This document shows positions 1 to 11,657 of a DNA stretch of 64,000 nt, in pieces. Source of the DNA: Prunus persica (Eukaryota > Streptophyta > Magnoliopsida > Rosales > Rosaceae); NCBI RefSeq assembly GCF_000346465.2, contig NC_034015.1:21080462-21144461 (forward strand). The letters are read 5' to 3'. Numbering within the stretch: the stretch's first letter is position 1; every line of letters starts with the position of its first letter. The notes under the pieces are model-generated. The model had not been told where the DNA came from, did no database searches, and was given only the letters and a program-made list of their open reading frames with translations. Both the position numbers and the translations under genes were made by a program.

Positions 1-1258
1 AGAATGGTGAAATATTCAAAATACCAGAAAATACCATTGGTTAAAGCAAACATTAAGAATTAAAATTATTAATTAAATGAGGATAATATGGTAAATTCAT
101 AATTTTTTATATTAAAAAAATTAAAATTAAAAGAAAATTCAGATAATGGATCCTATTTTTATGGAACACAACTATCCATTATCTTTTTTAATTATAAAAT
201 AAATTTAAATAATAAAAAAAAAACCCTCTCGCAAACGCAGAAGCGCGTGCAAAGAGACTAGTATAATTATAATTTATATATATATGTAAGACACACACAG
301 AGACGGAGAAGCGAACATGCTGTACATGTGTTTTAAACACCTTATTATTATTCGATTATTATTATTATTATTATTATTCAATTATGTATCAATTTTCTTG
401 ATTATTAATGAATTAATTAAGTACGTGTGGTGTAGGCAGTTTAGTGTAGGTGTTGGTTTCTACTGTTTAGGAGAAGAATCTCTGTTTGATTTTAAAGATC
501 CCCTCCTACAAACAACACTCAACACTCTACGCATGCAGCTGCATAGGCAACAAAAAACATAAATAGTAAATTTGACAAGGACCTGCTCGTTCAGACGTTT
601 TTTAGTTTTTGGAGATCCATCAAATTAAATAATCCAAATTTCCAAACCCTTCCAATAGGAAAACAAAAGAAAAGGAAAATATATATATATATGTATACCA
701 TAATTCAGTATATCATACGACAGTCTTTAAGTTTAATTAATCTAGCTTGTGGGAATTAATGGTGTATTTACTAATTTTAATTTCTGTGTTTACTTCACAT
801 TAAAAAATTAAAATTTAAATAATCACGGCGGTATTCATAGATTAAGTAGTATATATGTAGTTGAAGCTCATGGAATGGAAAGAAAAAAGGAAGCAGACAA
901 AGTCTAAAGTAAAATACTAAGTCAAGAAAGTCGAGTGACCAAAATAGACTTTCGTTGGTTGCTGGTAGCCAAGAAAGAGACAGCCACATTTATCTGGTTT
1001 AAAAAGCTTACGTCTTCCTTTTACTTGGGAAATATGCAACAAGTCCTTAAAAGCAAACAAAAGAAAAGGGGAACCTAGAAAGAAATCCTTAAGCTTTAGG
1101 GCATCCTAATTAATTGCGATTATTAAATCAAGTTTTCCATTGACTTCTCAATATATTTCTACCAAAACCAAATGAATTAGCTTGAGGAATAGCTCCCAAC
1201 CCCACCCTAGCCTAGTAGCCTAGCTACATGTCTCAAAGTCTCAACCCCTAACACCACC

Positions 1259-1286
<28 letters not shown>
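1259..1286. repeat. (AT)14 microsatellite
   Basis: Perfect AT dinucleotide run of about 28 bp. Confidence 0.95.
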
Positions 1287-1291
<5 letters not shown>

Positions 1292-1960
1292 ATCAATTTA
1301 CAAGACTTATGATTTTGAACAAAGGGGGACGTCATTGGGCCACAAGATCAGGCCTATTAAGCGTACAAATAATAGCTTCTTGTTTTTGTTCTTTCTTTTC
1401 GACCAATCAATCTGGCTAAAGTTATTTGAACCGTAACAATTCTCTACGTATATGTAAAATTTTATAAATTTATGCATCTGAACCATTGAGCTTTTGCAAT
1501 CATACAAGACGAGATGCTATATGTATGTAAAATTGTATAAATTTCTTCATGTATGGTATGAGATTCTTGTAAATTCAGTGTTTAACAAGTAATTTTGGCG
1601 ATATTACTAATTCAGTCATGTCATAAATAAAAAATTTATTTATTAATTAGTATTATTTATAAATTCTTGACATATCAACACTCAAATTAATAACATCATG
1701 TGACAATAATGTAACCATAACACTCAAAAGTTGCTCATTAAGATGCATGCCATCATATAAATGACCCTTCGTATAAAGAAAAAGGGGGAAAAGTTTAGTT
1801 GAATTTGAATTTATTAAAAATGAAGATCAGTCAAATGGTTCATTCAAATGTCATCAATTTGACATTTGAAGTGAATATGAAATAACTATATATGGAAAAA
1901 TTTAGAATTTAAATTGATTAGACATAATGAATTATTTGAAAATTTATGCAATTCTTGTCT

Positions 1961-1962
<2 letters not shown>

Positions 1963-1994
<32 letters not shown>
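1963..1994. repeat. (AG)16 microsatellite
   Basis: Perfect AG dinucleotide run of about 32 bp. Confidence 0.95.
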
Positions 1995-1995
<1 letters not shown>

Positions 1996-2599
1996 ACCCA
2001 TAGATTATCTCATACCCCAAAAAAAGAGAAAAAAAAAGGGACTGTAGTTAAGAACCTTGAAGAGGAGAGAACCTTGAAGCGATGGTTGCTTGGTGGTGGT
2101 GGCACATTCATTTTGGTCATTATTGCACCTCTTTCTGGTATTTTGACATCGATACGATCCCAGTCGAACTTAAGACTTGTTGAATTTTGATATTGGTTAA
2201 GAATTGTTTCTTCTTACAAGTTTTTTCTTTTCTTTTTGTTGGTTCATTAGAACAACAGATGTGACTATAGAATTGACATATCTCTACCACTAATTGTGTT
2301 CCATATTATGGTTTCTCTCTCTCTTCTCACTTTCAACTAATGTCCAAATCAAGTTGTTGGTGGGATGATATGATTCTCCTCCTAATTAAGAAAATCAATT
2401 TCCAAAATCATCCGGCAATTTTCATCTTCATGCCCCAAAATACCCTTCAGAAACACAACCTGCTCTTGCCCAATGCCCAACTAAGGCCATAAGCATGGAT
2501 GTTTAAGGAACAACTAAAACTTCCTCCTCAAAACCCAAGTTTGGTTATGACACTCAGAGCCTCACACAAGTCACAAGACAAATTTCAAAATCAATTCTC

Positions 2600-2605
<6 letters not shown>

Positions 2606-2637
<32 letters not shown>
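2606..2637. repeat. (TC)16 microsatellite
   Basis: Perfect TC dinucleotide run of about 32 bp, some 500 bp upstream of the CT-rich leader of the next gene. Confidence 0.95.
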
Positions 2638-2639
<2 letters not shown>

Positions 2640-3126
2640 GTCTGAATGCTATGGACACATCATTGGGCTGAAAATTTTCACCCTCCAACCTAAAAAAGCA
2701 AGCACAGCCCTGGGTGGGCCCCCACCCGTTTAAATAGTCCAATATATTCGGTGGGCTACACGCCCTACACGTACGGACTGGAAGAAAGGACTAGCAAACG
2801 TGAGGGAGAGTTGGGGGGTGGTGGGCTGGCTTGGCTTCGGCTGGCTGGCTTTGTGGTCCGGTTAAAATTCAAAATACAAAGGCAAACAAGCGCATCGAGA
2901 GAGAGAGACAGAGAGAGAGAGATCGGATATTAATAATATAATTATTATTGGACCTTCAGATTTTGAAAGTCCATGCCCAAAAAAAAATAGAATTGCCCTA
3001 TTTTCAATCTGACCCCCAAAATCTTATCCCCTCCTAACAAGTCCCAGTCCCAAAGTCCCAACCACTTCTTTTGTTTTAGGTCCAATTAGCTTCCCGGGTT
3101 TATTCCAAACCAAAGCCCAATCTCGC

Positions 3127-3129
<3 letters not shown>

Positions 3130-3170
<41 letters not shown>

Positions 3171-4660
3171 AACCCTAGATCTCGCCACCGCCGGAGACTC
3201 GAAGCTCGGCCTTCGAGCTTCACGCCCGCGTCACCGATCTCGCTCTCTCCGGGTCTCCCTCGAAACCCCCTCTGGTAAAATTCCCGACTCTAGCCCCAAT
3301 TTTTGTTTTTCGACGCTTTTATAGGTCTCCGCTTTTCGCTTTCCTTGTTCTTCTCTCGGGCTTTTGTATTTCGAAGAAGACCTCAATTTTGTCTTTAATT
3401 TCGGTTTTCGTGTTGTATATTTTGAATTTCGTAGCGCGATTTTGCTGTAATTAGGTTTAATTTTGTCTGTTGGTTCTGTTATTGTTGGGTTTGAGTTAAT
3501 TTAGCGCCTTTTGTCTTCGTTTTCATATCGTGTTGAGGATGATCTGTTAACTCTTTGAGAACTGGGTTTTTTCTTCAATCTGGGCTTGCGTTTAAGAAGT
3601 TGTAAAGTCCAAGCTCGATCTAACGGCTGAAACCGTAGAGATCTGGTTTTCGTTTAATTATTTTTACATCCTTTTAGCCCGTTATCAGGTATTTTTGTCC
3701 AGTGTTGACCTGACCCATCTGCGATCCATTGTTAGGTGAGAGAGTTCATCTTGATTGAAGAAGATACAAGATGGCCTTAAATCCGATGGACTGTTTTAGA
3801 TCTAGGCAGGTCAAGGTGTTTTTGGGTTGACTAGTTCATGTTTTTGTCTTGGCCCATTTGAGTTTGATTGGGCCCAGTTTGTGGAATATACGATATAAGT
3901 TATAACTATTGTTTCACACGGGTGTTTAAACTTATTTAACACCCAACCCCCACCCCGCCTTTAAAAAAAAAAAAAAAAAACACCAACCGTTGGACTTGAA
4001 GCACGGGTTTGCGTTGGTACTAGGCGGACTTGCCTTTGTAGGTAAACTTGGCATGCGAGATGGGCTTGTCTCTCAGCAAAGGGAAATAGGTAGAGATAAT
4101 TGGCTTAGCGTTGACAGATATTGTGTAGTTGTGTAAGTAGGAGTGTCTAACAAGCAGAATTGCTTTGCTTAATTGTGTCTGTTACATGTCTCATGATGGT
4201 AAAAAAGATGAGGAAGAATTGCTGGAATGATGTTTAAGTAGGATTCCTTTCATATTTCATGTATGCTTGCACACACACCAACTGCAGTTTTTTGCTATTT
4301 TATTTAGCTGCATAACACACATCAACTGCAGCTATATAAATAATCTGCTGTTCTTAAGTTGTCTCTTAACATTGAAATCTGGGTTCGTTTCTCCCTTATT
4401 CTTATGCTTTTATCATATTATTCGGACATCTATAAGCTACAGTGCCAATTTTAACAACACAGTCTCAATGCAAGAAGCATTTATAATGTTGATTCTCTTT
4501 ATTTACTTGCTTTTTGGTTCGTGCTGAGATTTTCCTAGCGAAGTATGTTTTCTATTCATGTATTCTGTTATCTTTATGCTCTTATTGTCAACATTGACTT
4601 GTCATTTTCTCAAAGGTTGTTCCTGCTTGCCGAATGCAGGATTTTACTCCTCAAGACAGC
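3130..4660 (+). promoter_or_regulatory. CT-rich leader and 5' UTR intron of the DAYSLEEPER-like gene
   Basis: A (CT)18 run at 3130-3166 is followed by a GC-richer leader containing the plant leader motif AAAACCCTA. A donor at 3274|3275 (CTCTG|GTAAAA) fits a non-coding first exon. Acceptors are available at 4615 (CTCAAAG) and, better, at 4639 (AATGCAG|G). The TC run near the start looks like a plant Y-patch or a GA/CT promoter element. The 1.3-kb intron shows no coding content; the exact transcription start cannot be read from sequence. Confidence 0.6.
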
Positions 4661-4804
4661 ATGGCTACCCCTGTTGAAGAGACAATGGCCACACCTATTG
4701 AAGACAAAATGGCAACCCCTGTTGAAGAGGAAATGGCCACTCCTATTCAAGACAAGATGGCTACCCCTGATGAAGACAAGATGGAAACACCTGATGAAGA
4801 AAAG
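4661..4804 (+). repeat. 24-bp coding minisatellite (six MATPxEDK-type units)
   Basis: Six consecutive 24-bp units encode eight-residue repeats of the form M-A-T-P-(V/I/D)-(E/Q)-(E/D)-(T/K/E). The last unit begins METP. Every unit starts with an in-frame ATG, so several potential initiation codons lie in a row at the N terminus of the DAYSLEEPER-like protein. The units are acidic and probably unstructured. Confidence 0.95.
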
Positions 4805-6835
4805 ACGCTAGCCCTAACCCAATATGAAGACAAAACAGCAACTCCCTATGAAAACAATGAGGTGGCAATTCCAGAAGCACAGCCTAACAAGCGAAGGAAA
4901 AAGAAGTCCATAGTCTGGGAGCATTTCACCATAGAAACTGTGAGTGCTGGATGTAGGAGGGCATGCTGCAACCAATGCAAGCAAAGTTTTGCATATAGTA
5001 CGGGTGCAAAAGTAGCAGGTACCAGCCACCTCAAACGCCACATCGCCAAGGGGACTTGCCCTGCACTTCTCCGTAACCAGAACAATAGTCAGTCATCCCC
5101 ATATACCCCATCTCCAAGGGGTGGTAGCTCTTCCAATCCACCTAAAAGGCGTTACCGAACTCCTAGCACACCCCAAATTATGTTTGATCCAGACCGATGC
5201 CGCCATGAGATTGCAAGGATGATCATCATGCATGACTACCCACTGCATATGGTTGAACATCCTGGTTTTGTAGCTTTTGTGCAGAATCTTCAGCCACGGT
5301 TCAACATGGTGAGCTTCAATACCGTTCAAGGAGATTGCGTTGCAACATACCTAATGGAAAAGCAAAGTCTTACCAAGTTTATTGAGGGCATACCTGGACG
5401 TGTTTGCCTTACATTGGACATGTGGACTTCCTCTCAAAGTGTGGGTTATGTGTTTATTACTGGGCACTTCATTGATGCTGACTGGAAGTTGCACAGGCGG
5501 CTGCTCAATGTTGTGATGGAACCATATCCCGACTCAGATACTGTGCTTAGTCACGCTGTTGCTGTTTGCCTTCATGATTGGAGTTTGGAAAGCAAGTTAT
5601 TTTCAATCACTTATGATCGGCCATTGAGTGAGGCTGCTCTTGCAAATTTAAGGCCTCTTATCCCTATCAAGAACCCACACATCCTCAATGGTCAGTTATT
5701 GGTGGGAAATTGCATTGCCCGCACTTTGAGTAGCATTGCAACAGAAGTGTTAGCGGCAGGGGGAGATACAGTGAAAAAAATCCGGGACAGTGTCAAGTAT
5801 GTGAAGACATCAGAGTCCCATGAGGAGAAATTTCTCGAGCTTAAGAATCATCTTCAAGTCCCAAGTGAAAGGACCCTATCTCTTGATGACCAAACTCAAT
5901 GGAATACAACGTATGAGATGCTGGTGGCCGCTTCTGAATTAAAGGAAGTGTTTTCTTGCTTGGATACATCTGATTCTGATTACAAACATTCCCCGTCAAT
6001 AGAAGATTGGAAGCAAGTTGATACTCTCTGCACATACTTGAAACTTATCTTTGATGCAGCCAACATCCTTACCACTACATCAAACCCAACTGCAGTTACC
6101 TTCTTCCATGAAGTGTGGAGGATTCAGACAGAGCTGGTTCGTACAATTACAAGTGAGGATCCCTTCATTTGCAGCCTAACTAAGGTAATGCAAGAAAGGA
6201 TTGAAAAATACTGGAAGAATTGTAGCCTGGCTTTGGCAACAGCGGTAGTTATGGATCCCAGGTTCAAGATGAAGCTTGTCGAGTTCAGTTTCAACAAAAT
6301 TTACGGCGAAGAAGCTCCAACATTTATCAAGATTGTTGATGATGGAATTCATGAGCTCTTCCATGAATACTTGACACTGCCTCTGCCTCTCACACCAACT
6401 TATGCAGATGACGGAACTGGGGGAGCCAACGTCAAGACAGAGGATTCCCAAGGAGGAACTCTTCTTACGGACAATGGACTCACGGATTTTGATATGTACA
6501 TCATGGAGACTACTAGCCAACAGATGAAGTCAGAGCTGGATCAGTATTTGGACGAGTCTCTGTTGCCTCGAGTCCATGAATTTGATGTGTTGGGCTGGTG
6601 GAAACTAAACAAGATGAAGTATCCGACACTTTCAAAGATGGCTCGTGATATTTTGTCAATTCCAGTATCCACAGTTCCTTCTGAGTCTGTTTTTGATACC
6701 ATTGCCAAAGAGATGGATCAGTACAGGAGTTCTTTACGACCAGAGACAGTGGAAGCCCTTATATGCGCCAAGGATTGGATGCAGCATGGATCGGCAGAAG
6801 CTCCAAATAATGCACTAGTGAGAATGGAATATTAG
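4661..6835 (+). CDS. DAYSLEEPER: Zinc finger BED domain protein DAYSLEEPER (domesticated hAT transposase)
   Basis: Single coding exon, 724 aa from this ATG. An in-frame ATG at 4634 would give 733 aa, but it overlaps the best splice acceptor (AATGCAG at 4639), so it is probably removed with the leader intron. Numbering from 4634: six 8-residue repeats (10-57), a basic stretch (NKRRKKK), and a BED zinc finger (about 91-143; Cys112, Cys115, His132, His136). The hAT catalytic-core region follows (LTLDMWTS, DDQTQWNTTY, VMDPRFKMK), then the C-terminal hAT dimerisation region (SELDQYLDE, YPTLSKMARDILSIPVS, SSLRPETVEALICAKDW). Positions usual in active hAT transposases are changed (the CxxH motif reads NCIARTL; TRWNS reads TQWNT), and no terminal inverted repeats flank the gene. 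Both point to a host gene. The Arabidopsis relative is a nuclear DNA-binding protein needed for development. Confidence 0.93.
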   Translation: MATPVEETMATPIEDKMATPVEEEMATPIQDKMATPDEDKMETPDEEKTLALTQYEDKTATPYENNEVAIPEAQPNKRRKKKSIVWEHFTIETVSAGCRRACCNQCKQSFAYSTGAKVAGTSHLKRHIAKGTCPALLRNQNNSQSSPYTPSPRGGSSSNPPKRRYRTPSTPQIMFDPDRCRHEIARMIIMHDYPLHMVEHPGFVAFVQNLQPRFNMVSFNTVQGDCVATYLMEKQSLTKFIEGIPGRVCLTLDMWTSSQSVGYVFITGHFIDADWKLHRRLLNVVMEPYPDSDTVLSHAVAVCLHDWSLESKLFSITYDRPLSEAALANLRPLIPIKNPHILNGQLLVGNCIARTLSSIATEVLAAGGDTVKKIRDSVKYVKTSESHEEKFLELKNHLQVPSERTLSLDDQTQWNTTYEMLVAASELKEVFSCLDTSDSDYKHSPSIEDWKQVDTLCTYLKLIFDAANILTTTSNPTAVTFFHEVWRIQTELVRTITSEDPFICSLTKVMQERIEKYWKNCSLALATAVVMDPRFKMKLVEFSFNKIYGEEAPTFIKIVDDGIHELFHEYLTLPLPLTPTYADDGTGGANVKTEDSQGGTLLTDNGLTDFDMYIMETTSQQMKSELDQYLDESLLPRVHEFDVLGWWKLNKMKYPTLSKMARDILSIPVSTVPSESVFDTIAKEMDQYRSSLRPETVEALICAKDWMQHGSAEAPNNALVRMEY

Positions 6836-7364
6836 ATTTTAGGTTTGTTCCGCCGTCACGATGCCTTTGTGATATGTGATGGTAAGTTGCCCAGCCAGGA
6901 AGATGTATGATGGTAGGTTCTGTATCATTTAACGTAGTTTATTTCACCATTAGAAGTATTTATCTTTTGTACCATTTTAAGAGATTGAATGCTTGGACCT
7001 GAACATTTAGCTTATTGTAGTCTTAAATTTTCTGATGGTTATGATTACATGAAGTTTGGTGCTGGGAAAGCAATGGAGGATTATTAGGCCATGCCCTGCT
7101 CCTCAAACATTTCTGTTTGAGATTGTGCATTATGCTTTGTCTTACACGAGATGATAGAGTTGTTAAAATCTTAACCCAAATGAATCGTTGATATTTGCCT
7201 GTATGGCTAATCGTCATGAACAACTTGAATGTAAGACATTCATTTTGGCAAATGAACTGATATTTCTACATTATTGATACGAGTTACAATATAAAATTAT
7301 TCAAAATTTAATATTTCCTCCCTCCCAACTATTACATAAAATTATCCAATCTAACCACCATTTC
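6836..7364. other. Convergent 3' intergenic region
   Basis: This 529-bp stretch lies between the stop codons of the convergent DAYSLEEPER-like (+) and raffinose synthase family (-) genes. It should contain both 3' UTRs. No further gene or repeat is seen. Confidence 0.6.
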
Positions 7365-9721
7365 TTATAACTCTATCTCAACGACGTGAACCTTTTGACC
7401 CTCCTCCTCCTCAGGCAAATGGTCCAAGCTCAAGCGCACCAACCCAGATGAGGAATTGTAGTCAAAATTTACCACATTGCAACCCACGCAACACCTCCTG
7501 GGCTTAGCTGAAGAGTAGGCGCCAAACCTGCCACACCCCTTAACCTCCAATCGAACCAAACCATTAGTTCCATTCTCTTCATATCTCAACCCTTCAATAG
7601 CCCCCCCTGCGTTATACATGTCCACCAGTCCCAAGGGAGCGAAATTGATGCCAGAGCCCAAAACCCTGATGGGGGTCACCGTGAAAATCTCGTGTTCAAG
7701 CACTCTGAGAGAGATGGGCAGGGACGCATTGTAAGGCAGCGTCACCAGATCTCCCGTCCGGTGACTGTAGACGGCACAGTCACCTCTCCAATCGGCTTCG
7801 ACGGCGGCCTCTGCGATGAGGTGGACGTCGCGGCCGCGAATGAAACCTGTGATGGCTTCTGACTTGGTTTCGTGGAACGCGTTCTTCCGTTCTGTGGTGC
7901 TCCACGCCGCTCCTTGGCAGTTGTACACACCAAGCACGCCTGTGTACTTGTTCATGTTCCATATCTTCAACAAGCTAACCCCGTCTCGGGCCGGATCTGA
8001 GAACAAGCAGTCCCGGGTCGGTCTTCCCGGCAATCGAGCTCGGAGCACCGACCCATCAGGCAACACCAGCTTCCTCAGTAGCTCAAAGTTGTGCTTCCCA
8101 GGCGCATCACTGTCCAACACAACAACACGGATTACTTCATTAGCAAACACATTCTCACAAAAAATCAACATTTGCTTAATTAAGCACACAACAAACAAAC
8201 ATTAGTCAATACAATAGTAGTTAGTCACCTGACATAGATGGGCCCACCACTGATGGCCCTGGCGGACGCGTGGTACTCAGCCGCCGGGTGGAGTGAGTGG
8301 AACATGTCCCAATCGGGCAGCATAAACTCTCCGAGAAACACGCTGTTGTACGCAACCGCCGCAATGTGGATCGTGTGCGACACCGGGTCATGTGGGTAGA
8401 AATCGTCCGACGCCCTCACGACGGCCGTCTGTTTGGAGCAGTAGAGCGCATCAGTATTGTGGCTCATGCACGCTATGATCCCATTGTCTGGAAAATTCCG
8501 GGCCACCGACGCGTCCAGGGCCTGGTGGTACTGCCGGGTGAGCTCCACCCGACCGCCCACCCCGGCTCCGAGAGTTTCGAGTATGCACTGCACGTCCACC
8601 TTAACCCCATCTACACCCGCAGAGCTCAAGTAACTGTGCAATTCGTTGTAGAATTTGTATACGCTTTTGGGGTCAACTAGACCCAAACCTTGTACGGCCA
8701 TTACATCCGTTTTCCATGTTGGCTCATTCTCCACAATTCCTTTGGACACATTCGGATACTTCATCAGGGATCCGTATTCCTCCATTTCTTTGATCCCGGG
8801 CAGCACCCCGCCCCAATACCCGGTGATTGCGTGCCACACGTACACGTACTTCAACCCGTGCTTTTGCTTCGCTATGTTCACAATGTTCTTAATCCCCACC
8901 GTCGGATCGTCCTTCTTTTGAAACTTTGAATTTTCTTTGATCCCAGTCAACCTAAGCAACCCCTGCTGTTCGTCGCCGCCAACGGATTGCCAGCCGTCGT
9001 CGATGATAACGAATTTCGGCGGGGTGCCACCGGCGGCTAAGGACTCAAGCCCAGCCTCAACGCCTTCCTGAGTCACCTCCTGGTAAAACGCGTCCCAGGT
9101 GCACCATCCGAAATAGTCAACGATTCCGGGGAGTTTCTTCTCGTGCCGTTGACGAAACGTCTGCAAGTGAACTTTAACGGCCCTGATTGCTTCAGTAATT
9201 GTAGCGAACGGGTCCGTCCCGGCGTGGATAAATAGCGAGTGCGAAAACGACGACGCTTTGGTGTCAGCGTCGCCGCTCTCCAGACAGAGCTCGAGCTCGT
9301 CCTGTGCGTTGCCTTGCAAGCAAGCTCTGAAAGAGCCTTGGATAAGGGGGAGGAACACGGTGTAGACGATCTGATTCTCTTCGTCTCCGTCGTCGGATTC
9401 GAGGTGGGACCCGTCCTTGGTCTCCACCAATAGGAATTGAGTCTCGAGCGGGATATCTCTTCCTTGATCGCCCATTTTCTGGGCCATCCACCATAACTTG
9501 AACCGGAAGCACGCCAAGAAGCGGACGTCGTGAAAAGTTCCTAAGGGAATCACGTGCCTGCTGTTGTCCCCCTCGAAAGCCGCGCCGAGGAAGACCCCCT
9601 CGACAGGACCGGAAGACGAACCGGAGGTGGCGACCACATTGTCCGGTACTCCCGTCAGAATCGTCCGGTCCTTGACTATCAGCTTCCGCTCCGAGATGCG
9701 AACCGCCGGTTTGATGGTCAT
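7365..9721 (-). CDS. RFS2: Raffinose synthase / seed imbibition family protein (GH36), probable galactinol-sucrose galactosyltransferase 2-like
   Basis: Two coding exons: 9721-8229 and 8109-7365 (intron 8228-8110, 119 bp; the joint reads [14 protein letters not shown]). The protein has 745 aa, normal for the family. The start ATG (MTIKPAV) is the first ATG after a splice acceptor at 9776/9775. Family marks: RFKLWWMAQ (73-81), WCTWDAFY (206-213), IDDGWQS (240-246), DGVKVDVQ with the presumed nucleophile Asp376, and RASDDFYP (436-443) with the presumed acid/base Asp. The family comprises cytosolic raffinose synthases and alkaline alpha-galactosidases. This N terminus and overall sequence look closer to the seed-imbibition (SIP/RFS2) branch, whose Arabidopsis member hydrolyses raffinose, than to true raffinose synthase. 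Substrate direction is inference. Confidence 0.93.
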
Positions 9722-10132
9722 CTCTCTTTCTTCCTCCTTGTATAGCTTTATGTAGGGTGTACGGTTCTCTCTTCTCTGCAATATTTGAAATAAACGTCTG
9801 AAATTCTAATTCATAAATTCAATAATTCAAACTCCATGCTTGGATTATGTAATTGAAAAATACCTGAAAAGGCAATAACGAAGGTGCTCGATTCCAATAA
9901 AATCTGCAAATTCCACAACATGAACGAAAGAAACAATGAACCTTGTCAGTAAAGCCCTCAAATTAGTTTTCTGGGAAACCAAACAGATAGCAAAGAGAGA
10001 AAGAAGAGAATAATACCAGAAGAAGTGGTAGAGCGATTCAGCAAGTTGTTTGATCGGTTTGGGAGATTGAATTTGAGAGCACAAGAATAATGCTTGGAAC
10101 AATTGAACGTGGGTAAATGAAATGTCGGGGTA
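9722..10132 (-). promoter_or_regulatory. 5' leader with two introns of the RFS2-like gene
   Basis: On the minus strand the leader can be parsed as three non-coding exon pieces. The first ends at 10017 (TTCTG|GTATTA). The second is a 40-bp exon, 9903-9864, between TTTGCAG and TTTTCAG|GTATTT. The third starts at 9775 after ATTGCAG and runs to the ATG at 9721. This explains why frames extending upstream of MTIKP are not coding. Confidence 0.6.
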
Positions 10133-10140
10133 GTATTTAT
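10133..10140 (-). promoter_or_regulatory. TATA box candidate for the RFS2-like gene
   Basis: The minus strand reads TATAAATA here, about 115 bp upstream of the first leader donor. It is correctly oriented and placed to drive the leader exon. Confidence 0.5.
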
Positions 10141-11557
10141 AATACGAGCTAGAGAACTGTAACACGAATTTGACACCATTGCTTCCGAGTCTCGATCGAC
10201 CTCTCTCTGTTCTCTGTCTGTATGATTCTATATACTAGTTGTTTATTCGCATCTTGTCGTGTCTCAGTCTCGCCCTTTTCAAGTCACGGCTTATCCCATC
10301 CGACGGCAACACGAATATCGTCTTAGGTTGGGCCGTTGAATTCGACGATGGGTATGACTTCCACGTCGGATCCACGTCCTACCAATCCAAACACTCGGAT
10401 TACATCCAGCTTCACGAATTTTGACACGCGGGATGTAATTATTCTCCTCCTTTAGAGGCTATAGCATTATTTTATTAACGTGCTGACCTGTGTCCACGTC
10501 TTCAGTCTTTGACGTGAACGCCTGCGAATTACTTTGCTTGGGTAAAAATAAAATTGAACTTTTCTTAGTCAAGCTCAAGCGTGTATTATTTTGTTCGACA
10601 TGTATGATCGTTGCGTTAAGCAATTGATAAGGTGATAATGGAGTATTATTATGATCAATCATTGATGTGCCACGTATGCTTATTAATGGGGGTTTATTGT
10701 CTTATTTTATGATTTGGGTTTGAGCTGGACTTGGGTTGATCGGAACACTTTGTTTGGATACAATGTCACGCGTAACAATTTGTAAATGGGGATGATCCTT
10801 TAAATCCAGCTATGAAAATGAGATGCACCTGTAATTCTCCAACTTTGTTTGCTTCCCTCATGCCAAATGCAAGAGTGTATAAATCTGATTTATCGGCACT
10901 CCTCTACCTATAATTACGGTACACATAACATATACGACCAATATTATTTTGGTCCAACATAAACATATTTATGACAAAGATTTATCTCATAATTTGTATG
11001 ATATACATTAGTCTCGCACATCACATCAAAGTTCAATGATTTAATTTATAAGGTATGAGATTTTATTTGTTCAAATTCGAGAAGCTTGCTAAGATTCGAG
11101 AAGCTTATTACAATAAGGGACTTGTAGCTCAATTTAATACCTTTTTTTTTCAATATCCCTTGTATTTAAAAAAAACAAAAACAAAAGGCTGACTTAGAAG
11201 TTAATTAGTTAGTTCAAAATAGCAAATGTGTAGGTGTGGATGAGTGTCTGGATGATTGTGATTAAATTAAAGTGATATATGGAGGATATCCTAAAGTTTG
11301 ATTCTGGATACCCACTTTTGGGGACATGATGAGACCATGGATTTCAATTTATTTGATGTGGGACCAGTACAAACACCGCCAGCAATCACATGCTGAACAT
11401 AAATAAATATCGTTCAAGTTCGGTGAAGCTCAACATAATAAGATGGGCTGCAGTGTACTTTATCTTGCCTTTTTTTTTTTTGGGGCCTGTAGCCCAACAG
11501 CCGTTTAATCAATTAATCAACCCGCCATCCGTTTCACTGCACCCACCCTTTCCCGGG
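10141..11557. other. Divergent intergenic region between RFS2-like and RIF1-like genes
   Basis: About 1.4 kb shared upstream DNA of two divergent genes. AT-rich; a short direct repeat (ATTCGAGAAGCTT) occurs near 11075-11107. No supported gene. Confidence 0.55.
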
Positions 11558-11570
11558 TTTTGGCGCGAAA
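11558..11570 (+). promoter_or_regulatory. E2F-type binding site upstream of the RIF1-like gene
   Basis: TTTTGGCGCGAAA matches the E2F/DP consensus (TTTSSCGC, here near-palindromic). It lies 88 bp upstream of the RIF1-like ATG, inside or just above the leader. It is an isolated GC-rich island in AT-rich DNA and suggests S-phase expression. Confidence 0.6.
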
Positions 11571-11657
11571 TGTGCTCCCCATCTCAACAGCAGTCTCACT
11601 TTAGGGTTTCACATCACATACTACTGGCACTGTTTCTTCGTCTCTCCCACCGCAACA

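Larger units (their letters stand above)
1..3129. other. Intergenic spacer, no gene seen
   Basis: AT-rich spacer upstream of the DAYSLEEPER-like gene. Only short open frames occur (the longest, at 317-562, is a low-complexity Leu/Ile run read from ATT repeats). It holds three long dinucleotide microsatellites, listed separately, and an ATT trinucleotide run near 344-378. No transposon protein, tRNA or conserved coding segment could be recognised. Confidence 0.6.

Noticed and set aside
317..562. 81-aa plus-strand open frame
   Set aside because: Translation of ATT repeats with no recognisable domain or leader.
4634..6835. Active hAT transposon
   Set aside because: Changed catalytic-region residues, no flanking terminal inverted repeats or 8-bp duplication seen, and close resemblance to the domesticated DAYSLEEPER gene.
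7816..9755. Plus-strand open frames (up to 129 aa) across the raffinose synthase family gene
   Set aside because: Shadows of the GC-richer minus-strand coding exons.
9722..9781. N-terminal extension of the raffinose synthase family protein
   Set aside because: The upstream in-frame codons start with TTG within an intron ending at ATTGCAG (9776), so MTIKP at 9721 is the first ATG of the spliced transcript.
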